Shown one piece after another: positions 10,155 to 20,387 of a stretch of 48,157 nucleotides of DNA. The stretch covers positions 1 through 48,157 of the forward strand of contig JAIWNF010000125.1 in the NCBI GenBank assembly GCA_025093555.1. Direction: 5' to 3'. Origin of the DNA: Circinella umbellata. Lineage: Eukaryota; Mucoromycota; Mucoromycetes; Mucorales; Lichtheimiaceae. Positions within the stretch are counted from its first letter, which is position 1. Each line of letters opens with the position of its first letter. A model generated the notes under the pieces. That model did not search any database, was not told where the DNA came from, and saw only the letters and a program-made list of their open reading frames with translations. A program made the translations under genes and the position numbers.

Positions 10155-10822
10155 ATGTCTTTTACCAAATTTCCAAATGGCAATTATCACCAAGAAACTA
10201 CACTTTTACAAGAAGGTGAACATCTTGTATGTGACATAGATATTGGATGGCAACTTTTCCGTGATAACCAATATAAGATTGACAATGGTCACGGTTTGAG
10301 CATAAACAAGCACTGTTTAGGCGCATTAAGATGTGAAGAGTGTAATACCACATTTAGACCTGCAAGCAGTGAAGGCGCTACGGAGTCCAAGGCTATTAGT
10401 AGGTGCAAAACTAAGAAATGTAGGTCCCCCAATACTTAACTATTATTAAATGTTCAGTTACTGTGAATATTAAACTATTACAAGGGAAGGGCTTATTAAA
10501 GCACATTGGAGCACATACATATGACCAATTTGAACCGCTCCACTGTACCATAAAGGGCCTTCAAGCTCTTGTTCCCCATGTCCAGGAGTTTACAGGTGAA
10601 ACTCCAAAAGGATTACAAGTCGGCACCAGTGCTGTTAGACCACAACACCCACCAAGACCAGTACGTGAATTAGACCAAGACTTTCAGCATCTTGGTAAGG
10701 TAGGGTATGCAAGACGCATGATCTTTAAAAATCACGGTATCCGAACAAGCAAAAAGACTGGTGCCAGTGTTGAAGGTCTTTTGGAGCATTTGGGAACTCT
10801 AGAAGAATCCTACCTGACATAA
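10155..10822 (+). pseudogene. MULE transposase N-terminal part with GCM1-like zinc finger
   Basis: ATG 10155 opens MSFTKFPNGNYHQETTLLQE; then HCLGALRCEECNTTFRPAS and ISRCKTKKC give the Cys-rich pattern (LG..C..C...RPA....C...C) of WRKY-GCM1-type fingers, which are known at the N-terminus of MULE transposases. After a stop at 10437-10439 (possibly avoided by a short intron with a GTAGGT donor and TTCAG acceptor), coding resumes with GLLKHIGAHTYDQFEPLHC, contributing H/C positions, and TPKGLQVG...VRELDQDFQHLG, a pre-catalytic domain. It ends at 10822 within the inverted repeat. The DDE half lies beyond the repeat at 11196. Role: DNA binding at element ends (inferred). Confidence 0.6.
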
Positions 10823-11230
10823 ATACGAGTAGTAAAAAATAGAAAGATGGGACTAAAGTAAAATATAGTTGAGAATCTGTTTATTCCTGAAATAAAATAA
10901 CTACTCTTTTATATCTTTTCTAAATTATGTAACTATCTTATTTTATCCGATCATGGCTAAACTATGTTTTATACGAATGGATGAGAGGACCTATTATATT
11001 TGTTCTATTATAAATATTAATTCTAGATCATTCTCTGAAACCGTTTGTGACAGTTGTTACTAATCTCATTCTTTCTTTGATGTTCCTTTTTTATCCGGAT
11101 TAATAATAAGAACGAATCAAAGTAAATAATAGTGTATAATTGGTTATATCTTTTATCCTTGACGGAATGATGTTTGACCGATTATTCATGAATGGATGGA
11201 ATATTTGTATTATTATGGTGGTTCACCACA
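10811..11230. repeat. Right arm of large inverted repeat, inside the MULE gene
   Basis: 420 bp, complementary to 9658-10032; the extra length is mainly a 44-bp segment around 11048-11091. It overlaps the last codons of the upstream coding block (stop near 10820) and the first codons of the transposase block (YYYGGSPH), so it is a segment of the gene of which an inverted copy lies upstream. No matching duplications at the outer edges were found. Confidence 0.8.
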
Positions 11231-12921
11231 CTACCCAGGATATTTTCAGCGAGGAATGGAAATATTACCAGGTATGACATGTATACCATTCTGCTGCCCA
11301 GATATTTCATCGCGTGTAGACTTTTCGGCAAATCCAATGGTTACAGATGTTACGTTTGGTTGTTTTCAAGATGGTTTTTACTTATGCACAACCACAATGT
11401 TCTTTCAGGAGTCAGGAAAGTACTCGTTTATATACCAAGCAGTACTTGATGGTCAATCTTCTATGCATTTCCAGATATACTTTATGGCCCTTTTTCGAAC
11501 CTTTGGAATATATCATCTTATTAATTCAAACGACACATCAAACTTTTCTGGGATGGTTGTTGACTTTTCAGCAGCACAAAGAGCTGGATTTATTGCTGCT
11601 TTTGAAGAGAGTTTTCCCTCTGTACAAGTTCCAGCAAGAAGTCTTTTAAAGGGATGCTATTTTCATTATCAACAAAGCATTGAACGAGTGTCCAAAAATG
11701 GAGCTGTAGTTAACCATGAACGGCGTGAGGAATTCATTGACTATACCCATCTCTTATATACTGCAACTACAATAGCCGTATTTCAGAATACTGCAAACAT
11801 GATTTTGAAAGAATTTCCTGGAGTGAAGAACTGGATCAATTGGTGGACGCAGCCAATGAATGCAGCAATGATTTTTAGATCACACGAAGTTTTACAACCA
11901 GAGCTACAAGATTATCGTATTAGGACTTCCAATGGAACAGAAAGTTTTCACCGAGATCTCTACAGAATCGTTTAAAAAAAGCAATCAATATTAGATACTT
12001 TGCCTCATATTTTTTCTTACTTAAAAAATGATGCTGCTAATTTCGAGCACATAGACAAAGGTTTTCAAATTAACTATAACACAACTCCAAGGTAATCATT
12101 TTTATTGTTATGATTTTATGTAATATCGAAAATGCAAGATACTAAAATGTTATTTATATTAAATATTATCTGTAGAAAAACAGGTAGAAGAAAAAGAAAG
12201 ACAGTCAATGATGGTCGTGCACCAGATGTAACCTCGAAGCTACTTGGCTACAAAAGAAAAATAGTAAAAAAATTACGCAGTAAGTCATCTAAAATTATTT
12301 TATCAACATAAATTAGAATATCATAAAGTGAACATGTATGTCAAGAATATACTAGCCACTGATAATTATTGTACTGCTTGTTTATAGGTACAAATAGCAA
12401 GAACAATAGCAAGAACAATAATAACAACAGCAATGACAATAATAGTAATTATGACAACAACAATAACAATAACAATAGCAGCAACAGTGATAATAACGTT
12501 AACATTATGGATAATACTGCTATTATTAGTCATGAGGACAACAACAGAAGTAGAATGGAAACTGATCGAGATAGTGACATGGATGATGAACAGTTAATAA
12601 AAGAAGTGGTCCAAAATAAAAACAAAAAAATACAAGATGAAAATCAAAATCAAGATTTAGATGATAATCAAAAAGATAGTATAATAAAAGAAAGAAAACA
12701 AATCAAAAAAAGAACAAAAGAAGTACCAAATGAAGACGTCACGATAGAAAAGAAGCGAAAAGAGGCAAGAAATAGACGAAACACCCTTGCTAAAAAACGT
12801 GAAATCGCGAGAAACAAAGTAAAGGAAGCCGCGAAAGCCGAAAGTCGTGCTCGTCTTGAAAAAAGAAAACACCAAAAAAATAGTTTTAGGTATATTTAGA
12901 TTGCTATCAGGGAGCTATATA

Positions 12922-12957
<36 letters not shown>

Positions 12958-13690
12958 ATCAGTAAATTAACTTCACTTTTTTTTTAGTTTATCATCTAAT
13001 ATCGATGGTCAAGTCGTTCAAGATTCTGAAATAGAAAAATTATTTCATGAGATAAGTTTGTTATTAAGGTGCCCAGATGAACTTACAAGTCGACTAAATT
13101 TCCATTCAGAAGCAGGTGTAATATCTGGTCTGTACAGTCCTGCAAGTGATGGTAATTGTGGCTGGCAGGCGGCAGCATATAATCTTAATGGTGATGAACC
13201 AGCTTGGAAAAAGATCAAAGAAGGAATGGAGGTAAAACTTCTTTAAGAAATAGATTATTTCAAGACTATTTTTGGCTCTCAAGAAGTTTATGAACTCATG
13301 GAAATTTTAAAGCTATGTGGCGAATCGAGTATTAGCTTTGACAACTATTTTCGACTTGATTCATGCAGTCAACTTCTTGCTGAAGTTTGCAATATACCAG
13401 TCATTATATATTCTGACACAGGTTTTCAAGATTGTACCTACCTACCATTTCTATCTGACCCTAGAGGATTCAATAAATCAGATAATCTTCCTGATCCTTG
13501 CATATTATATCTGAAAGGAAACCACATTCTTAATGTTCAATTTATTTATAACAATAATTGGAAGGTTCACTCTAAACCATTTAGATGGCCCCCTCTTGAC
13601 CCCAATTATATTGACAAAATTAAAGATCTACATGTCAAGACAGGCTGGCTTGAACTTTACGATGATTCTATCACCCCATTACCTTATTAA
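11196..13690 (+). pseudogene. MULE transposase DDE domain fused to an OTU protease domain, spliced
   Basis: Exons 11196-12091, 12176-12279, 12388-12889 and 12988-13690 join in phase (735 codons). The DDE core shows MVTDVTFGCF (first Asp, residue 51), MVVDFSAAQRAGF (residue 123), GCYFHYQQSIERV, and NGTESFHRDLYRIV (Glu, residue 249). A basic stretch (RKTGRRKRKTVND) and an Asn-rich, then Lys/Glu-rich linker follow. The C-terminus has SDGNCGWQAAAYNL (OTU Cys at 13157-13159) and LKGNHILNVQF (His at 13523-13525). Two TAA codons break it: 11973-11975 just after the catalytic Glu and 13244-13246 in the OTU domain; the frame continues past both. The first exon begins inside the inverted repeat. OTU domains are deubiquitinase-like; the role in the transposon is unknown. 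Confidence 0.7.
12925..12955. repeat. (TA)n microsatellite in a MULE intron
   Basis: About 15 TA units inside the 98-nt intron 12890-12987. Confidence 0.9.
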
Positions 13691-14424
13691 CTTTTCTTTG
13701 TTCTTCTTTTACATGTCTTTAACATTTACTTCTCATCTATAATTTTCTTTTTGTTTTCTTTTTCTTTCAATATTTACTATTGAAATATTATTTTCTTCTT
13801 TGCGTCTATATCTTTAATAAACATATACATAAATAATTATTTAAAGCTACAGAATTTGATTAACACTAGCTGTTACTGAATTAATAATTGTGTATATGAT
13901 CTATACAATAGAATAATAAAATGTATGTCAAAATATTACGTATACAAATAAAGATACTTATTTGGTGAAAAAAAAACTATATTCTTTATAGGTATACAAA
14001 TTTTCTTTATATAAATAATATACATATAAAAAATTACATATTTGTTAAATTACATCACTTCATGTGGAGTTAAACTAGAGATTCGTACGTATCAATTAAT
14101 ATATTACACATAATAAGCTTGACATCAGACATCAACTCATACCCCCTTTGATAATGTTTATTATTAATATACCTATAGGGATATATATATATATATTTAT
14201 ATATAGAGTATTTTTTTTCTATTACATTTATTTACATTCCAATTAAATTATATTTTTCATAATATAAATACATCATAATATGGGTTATTAAACAATTATA
14301 AATTATTAAAAGTGTCAAAGAGACCTTAATATTTTATTAATAATCTAAATACATAGACGTTATGAACAAGTATCTGTATCAAAATTATAAAACTACCTCA
14401 TGTGGTATTGTTAAAAGGATTTAT
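13691..14424. other. AT-rich spacer, no gene
   Basis: 3' flank of the MULE gene. Only low-complexity A/T runs are seen, including a TA-rich tract at about 14180-14208. No MULE terminal inverted repeat could be recognised here. Confidence 0.4.
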
Positions 14425-14690
14425 AAGTAATCTGCACAAAATTTATATAAAGATTTTTAAAAAGTTGGAAACTGCACAAAAAATCACCACACAAAAAATG
14501 TATATATGATAAAACTACATAAAAAATGCACTTTAAAAGTATTCTGCATGAAAAAATACTGCACAAAATTCATTCTGCACGAAAATTTACAGTACAAATA
14601 TACAGTATAACATAAAACTAGTGGGGCGGTACATGAAAAAGCCTCAATTTCCACACGAAAATCCCCAAATCTGCACAAAATTTCACAATA
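14425..14690. repeat. CTGCACAAAA-type dispersed/tandem repeats
   Basis: Repeated CTGCACAAAA and CTGCACGAAA words with irregular spacing, same orientation as the array at 6903-7048. Confidence 0.55.
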
Positions 14691-14705
14691 CCCCGTGTCC
14701 ATGAC

Positions 14706-14836
14706 TATAGAATGTATACATGTTCAAATGGATACTATAGTAAAGTGACGGTGATATGGATATAACTACGTGGCATCATAAAAGTCAAATATCTTTATAA
14801 AGAAGTAACACAAAAATAGTCCAAAAAGGAAAATGA
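14706..14836. repeat. Block shared, inverted, with 29870-30018
   Basis: The run from AATGTATACATGTTCAAAT through GTGACGGTGATATGGATATA to AATAGTCCAAAAAGG matches the reverse complement of 29870-30018 closely. A shorter stretch (GTGACAGTGATATGG) also occurs in the LTR at 33406-33745, so this is probably LTR-derived. Confidence 0.65.
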
Positions 14837-14837
14837 A

Positions 14838-15193
14838 TGTAACTGTTATTTTTGACTATAACAATTAATCGGTTATTTTTAATACTGAATATACTTCTTT
14901 TACTGCAGCTCTCTTTTATTTCTCTGTTATTGTTTAACACTATCATCCGCAGTAATATTATTAGTATTATTCATTACTCATCATTCTCATCTGCAGTAAC
15001 ATCTTTATTATCATTATTGTATGCATCTGCAGTAGTTTTAGAAAATATATAAATAGTAGATTATTTTATTAAATTAAAGAATATCTTTTTATCTACCCTA
15101 TATTCTATTCTCTACCTTTGTGGTATTTTCCTGTGTGGTTATATTATTCTTTGTGATTATCTCTGTGGGCTTATTAATAAAAAATATGACACA
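14838..15193 (+). mobile_element. Gypsy LTR, type A, degraded
   Basis: Starts TGTAACTG, ends TATGACACA. It shares with the LTR at 33746-34149 the segment TTAATCGGTTATTTTTAATA, the CCGCAGTAATATT units and the promoter GAAAATATATAAATAGT. Internal coding sequence is absent on both sides. Confidence 0.6.
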
Positions 15194-15200
15194 TTTTGTG

Positions 15201-15425
15201 TGTTGTAATATTTTTGGCGGATCAATACCATAGCCAATAGAAAATAGAATAGAACAAAAGATATTTAAAGAATAAAATATAAGTTGAAAGATAATGTTTA
15301 TTGTTTTAATTATGAACAGCTATTTATATGTTTTTCTAACTATTATGAATAATAATAAATATATGTAAGACTAATAATAATAATATATGTGAAATGATAG
15401 TAGATTGAATATGTGTTCGTGACTA
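15201..15425 (-). mobile_element. Gypsy LTR fragment, type C
   Basis: TGTTGTAATATTTTTGGCGG and the following 60 bp match the end of the LTR at 33406-33745 in the same (minus) orientation; similarity fades near GTGTTCGTGACT. It lies tail to tail with the LTR ending at 15193, 7 bp apart. Confidence 0.6.
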
Positions 15426-15656
15426 TGCAATAGTGTAGCAATTATCCTGGTTATCTTTAACAGTTGGTATGGTCTGAATGGAACACAATATTCATGATAA
15501 ATACTTCTTTATTTGCTGATTACTTATAATAATAAGATATTACTGATGTTGATAATTTATAAGGTGATAATATCTATAATAATAAAATTAATAAAAAGAA
15601 AGGAAAAAAGGGTAACACTATATATCAAAAGAAAAAGAAGGTGTGATTTCTTTTAG
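15426..15656. other. AT-rich spacer, no gene
   Basis: No coding or repeat signal recognised. A T-run at 15657-15665 on the plus strand may be the LINE poly(A) tail seen from the other strand. Confidence 0.35.
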
Positions 15657-15699
15657 TTTTTTTTTAAAGAAAAATAAAGAGTGAAAAGGAATAAAAAGA

Positions 15700-18600
15700 T
15701 CATTTAGTCAGGAGTAGGTGCTTGGAGAGTATAAAGTATAAATGATACAAGAGGCCTCTCTAGAAGCCTGTTCCAGCATAAATGGTTTTTGATCAAATAT
15801 ATAGCTCCAATTTGCATGCCATAGTGCTAACAGAATACCTTAGCTGGCACTGGCGTATTTCGAAAAAGAGTAATGTGGTGTTATATCCAACACATATTAT
15901 CCATAAAGATAATTATTTGTCATTTTAATTATTAAAGTATAGTGTATCTTTAATTATGCTTTGCTGACATTTCGTGCATTTCCCTATTTGGACCATGATT
16001 TATAAGAACACAGAAGTCCATCTTCTATAATGACATAAGATAACGGCTGCGTACATACATCATATCGTCAACCGCTCAAAGTCTAATCTTAATATCATTA
16101 ATCTTATATTCATAATTCATACGGCCATGACAAATATAAATCTTATGTATACACATATCAATATATCCCACTGATAATAAGATTCATATAAATAGAGATA
16201 ATATTTTATTTTAATAAACTTCAGTTCAATTATTGTTCTTTTGGGGTCTTGTTGACTTTTAACGTCTCTTTTATTTTATTATATTTGATTGATATAACAC
16301 GTGTTATGAGGTCCCATTTAAGCTTTAGTATGATTTGGAGGAGACTGGATTTATCTGGTTCACAATAAAAAAGGGTACCCCAAGTATGAGTCCATACTAA
16401 CCAATGAGCTGGGCACTTGATCAAAAATGTTCAGGTGTGTCAACTAAGGTTAAGCAGTGTTGGCATAAATTGGAAGGTTGAAAATCAGGAACTGACTCAT
16501 GTAATCTCTGAGCTGTTGATAATTCACCATGTATTGCTCGAAACCATGTATTACGTGAGGAGGAGAACATAGAGATAGCTTAAAATTTGTTCCATTGAGA
16601 AGAAGAGATATGATTAATATGATGTGATGCCTGAATGTTTAGTTAAATAAAATGTTGTCGATATTGTTTGGTAGTGACAGATAGAGAGGAAGAAAATAAT
16701 GTACAAGCTTGAAGTAGCACTGAGGGGTTATAATTGCCGATTTCTCCCGTATGACTCAAAGTTGGAAAAGATGGTTCTACACATAATCGAGCAAAAAAAT
16801 GATGGTGTTGAATTTGATTATTAAGAATGGTGGTAACAATTTTTTTTGAGATTCATGGAAAGGATCATTGTCCATCAGCGTCAAATCATGATCTAATATA
16901 TTTCAGAGTGGAGCGTGTTAAAATGATGTCGTTGAGATTAAAATCATCCTTAAACTGTAGATTGAAAATATTGGTAGTTGCAAAGCAAGATGAGGAGTTA
17001 TGATGATATTGTCGTAGTTAACTGGAGCTCTATCGAAAGACTTGTATAAAATATTTTCAAAAAGTTCTGATGATTGTTTCCATAAAGGTTTTCATGCTTC
17101 AGGAAAAAAAAGCCTATGGTCTGAAATATTTGAGTTACTTGCCAAAAGATGATGGATAATGTATAGTGTAACAATGTTGAAAGTCTCATCCTGCTCATTG
17201 ACATTGGATATGTCCACTTGTTGATGTTGTAGTAGTGGGACCAACCAGTGTAAGCTGAGAGCATGTTGTTGTAGTTGCAGTTCAATGAGTTGAGCGCCTC
17301 CTTGAGATAGAGGAAGGCAAAGTTGATCATATGACATTTTCGGAAAGCTGCGATGTGTCATAAATTTATAAATAATAGTTCAAAGTTTCTTCCAAAGTAA
17401 TCCTTGTGGTGCACCTGTCACACATAGAACATGTTATAATTTTGATAATATAAGCATATTCCAAATAAGAGCACGACCGCGAATAGATATTTGCTGCTGA
17501 AGATGGATGTTGCAGTGGTGTTGGATTGATGAAGTTTTTCTAAAAATTGGTGTAGCTGTTGCTTGGTGGAGAATAAAGGAAAACCCAAATATTCAACAGT
17601 ATCAAGGTTGGTGTAGTTATGACATACAGGAAAACCGAATTCCACCAATTTTGTATTCCCAGCTTGTTGTTTTTTACCAGATAGTGATATAGATATTATT
17701 TTTTGTGAATTGAGCTTAGCATTAAATGCTTTTTGATATGTCGATAAATGCAAATCCAATCGTTCTAAATATGGCTGTAGGTAAAGAAATAAAAAAACAT
17801 CATCAGCATAACCTAGCACTTTTAAAGGTATTGGTGTAGGGCTAAGATGTGGTGCTACTGTCAGTGGTGACATGGGGAGAATCCCTTGAAAATGCTGATT
17901 ACGTAATATAGATTGCAGAAGAGGCTCCAATGCAAGGTTGAACAAAATGGGAGACAATAGATTACCTTGGCGTAGCCCCTATGTTGTGTGATTAAAGAGC
18001 TGAGGTGTCCATTGATATTAATTCGTATTTGTATAGAAAAAAATAAATTACAAATACTATTAATGATACATGTTGGAAAACCAATTTTTTTCAATACTCG
18101 TGATAGATATACTGGATCAAGATGGTCATACATTTTTTTGAAATCAAGTATAAGACCAATTATGTTATGATGTCATTGGTGCTTTGCTTGTTCCATCATA
18201 AGTCGGACCAAGAGCCCATTTTCAGCTATAAAATGATTGGGTAAAAATTCAGTCTGAAAAGGTGTAATTAATGACTGTGCCACATTGATAATTAATATGT
18301 TTGTTGATAAGACGTGTGAACAGTTTTGCATCACAATTAATGAGGCTGAGCAGTCTCTAATTGTACAATAATGATAAATCACCTTTCTTAGGGAGCAAAA
18401 TCAAACAAGTATATTGCCACAACTTTGGAAAAATGCCGCCTTGGTATGCTTGATTTTAAATTTTTGTGATTAAATTTTCATACAGTGGGTGTTGAAACAG
18501 CAGGTAAAAAAGAGAGTATGATAATCCATCATCTCCTGGACTACTCTGTTTAGAAGATCGTTTTGCAGCATCATAAAGTTTGTTAATTTCAAAATTGCAA

Positions 18601-19959
18601 TATAATGATTCTGCATCGTCAGTGTTGAGTGAAGTATTTTGTGGTAGTGAATTTAACAGTAAGTCAATTGAACCATCATCTACTTCATCCATGGTGTATA
18701 GTGCTTGATAAAAAACTGAGGCTGCTCTTTACATGCTTTTAGGATCTGGATGAATTTCCCTAGTAGTAGGGTGTTGAAGCTGGGCAATATACCTTAATGT
18801 TTGCTGTTGTTCAATAGTTTGTTGAAGGTAGCCAGCAGAAACTTTACTATGTTCCCACCATCTTGTGCCAGACTAGATGGCCAAAATATCTGATATTTCT
18901 TTTTGTAGTGCAGAAATTTGAGATTCTATTGTTGGTAACACTTGAGCACGTATCACACGTGATTGTTGGTCATGTAAAAAACTATTTCGTTTACTTTGTA
19001 AAGCTTTGAGTTGTTTCTGGTGCCATGATCCTCATTGTCAACAGTATTGTTGAATGAATTTAGCCATATAAGCTTTAACATATTTCCAATTTTCTTGTGG
19101 TGTTATGATGATTTCAATACTAGATATAACTCGTCAACATTTTTGCAAACTGTTGCCAAAAACCTTTCAGATGAGTGAGTGTAGGATTAGCTCGCCAAGT
19201 AACTTTTCCATTTTATGACGATGATAGTGTAAATTCAACTACCAAGAGTGCATGATCGGACCAGTTCTTATCTAAATATTGGAGATCTGGAGAATGTATA
19301 CATGTGCATAAGGCTGTACCTGCATAAATATAGTCTAACAAAGAGTATATATGCTTTCCTCGACGAAATGTTGTGATGTGGAGCTGTGGATCACTATCTC
19401 TAATACAATTGGTAAACCTGTGGGAAAGAAGAGAATGCCAATTGAATGGAGAATTTGAGATGTGATCATGTTTGTGAAGATCATAGTTAAAATCACCTGC
19501 CAGTATTAGGTTATCACAAATAAGTGGATCACTGAATTGGGAGCTGAAGTCTTTAAGAAAATGTAAATAAAAGTAATATTTCACTGTTGTTGTAGTAGCT
19601 GGCGCATAAACAACTATAATATATATTGGATAAAAAAAAAGGGAAGTATGAGTGACTTTAGCAGGTATAGCATGTTGATTTGTAGTAGTTTTTATAGTAG
19701 TAAGTTGTATTTCTGGTGACATAGATACAAGACCACAATCTTGGGTCCATATCGATGACTTAGTATTAAATTGAAAGTTGAACAATGATTGAATTTGTTC
19801 TGTAGCTGCATGGCTCTCTTGGATAGTGATGAGTTGAGGGTTTTGTTGTTTTAAGTGGTGAATGAAATCTGATTCTGTATTGGTCTTACCAGTGATTTTG
19901 ATGAGTCCATTGCAGTTCAGTGATAAAAATTTTAAATTGAAATTTTTCTTTTTCATCAT
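15700..19959 (-). pseudogene. LINE ORF2: endonuclease, reverse transcriptase, C-terminal Cys/His segment
   Basis: From ATG 19959 an intact 248-codon endonuclease block shows FLSLNCNGL, LITIQESHA, LILAGDFNYDL, SLLDYIYAGT and NWSDHALLVVEF, the APE-type metal and catalytic sites. The RT follows in fragments: SKQSSPGDDGLSYSLFYLLF (18692-18456), YDHLDPVYLSRVLKKIGFP (about 18133), MSPILFNLALEPLLQ and KVLGYADDVFLF (17957-17418, catalytic YADD), and thumb-like SYDQLCLPLSQGGAQ (17361-17092). Near 16400 CQHCLTLVDTPEHF then LIKCPAHWLVW, in two frames, form a C-x2-C...H...C motif common at LINE ends. Many stops and frameshifts lie between 19213 and 16300, so ORF2 is inactive. Confidence 0.75.
15879..16299 (+). 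mobile_element. LTR nested in the LINE 3' region
   Basis: 421 bp with perfect 9-bp inverted ends TGTTATATC/GATATAACA. CATATAAATAGAG near 16190 places a promoter about 100 bp from the right end, suggesting plus orientation. LINE-like coding (LKWDLIT to the right, LFRNTPVPAKVF to the left, minus strand) appears on both sides. An exact target duplication is not visible, which lowers confidence. Confidence 0.55.
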
Positions 19960-20104
19960 GATATTTAATTATTCGTGTTGGGTTTACCTCCAGATTGGCC
20001 AATTGTAACAGCATCAGAAGCTAAGGCTTCACTACCTTTTAAAGACAGTTGAGTATTACGACCTTGAGATGATTGGTGGGATTGTTTTTTGAAAGCACAT
20101 AAAT

Positions 20105-20235
20105 CACCATGGGAAGAAAGGTGAACCAGGTGAACTAGGTGAACCAATTTTTTATACACAGACTTCCATATACGGGTCGCAAGGTGAGCAAGGTCAACAA
20201 GGTGAACCAATTTTTTGTACACAGACATCCATATT
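20105..20235. repeat. CACTA left subterminal 9-bp array, duplicated
   Basis: Units AGGTGAACC/AGGTGAACT/AGGTGAACC start 6 bp after CACCATGGGAAG. A second copy of the block (AAGGTGAGC, AAGGTCAAC, AAGGTGAACC, then AATTTTTTGTACACAGAC) follows about 65 bp further in, so the subterminal region is a tandem duplication. Confidence 0.8.
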
Positions 20236-20387
20236 AGGACTTGGACAAAAATAAAGAGTAACATGGATATACCAAAGGGCTTAGCTCCTCAGTAAAATAT
20301 TACTATCAAACCAAAAAATAACAAGTACTCCTCAAAGTTTTTTTTTTCCACTATACAAATCTTTTATTAAAAATTAAAAAAAGGATT

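Noticed and set aside
9658..11230. Inverted repeat as terminal repeats of a discrete 1.57-kb MULE
   Set aside because: No 8-11-bp duplication at the outer edges, and the right arm contains coding sequence continuous with the transposase.
12657..12875. Phe-rich minus-strand ORF, possible membrane protein
   Set aside because: Shadow of the Lys/Glu-rich MULE linker exon on the other strand.
20100..20264. Minus-strand ORF with LVHL repeats read as a repeat protein
   Set aside because: It is the translation of the CACTA subterminal 9-bp array joined to the LINE ORF1 tail across the element border, not a gene.
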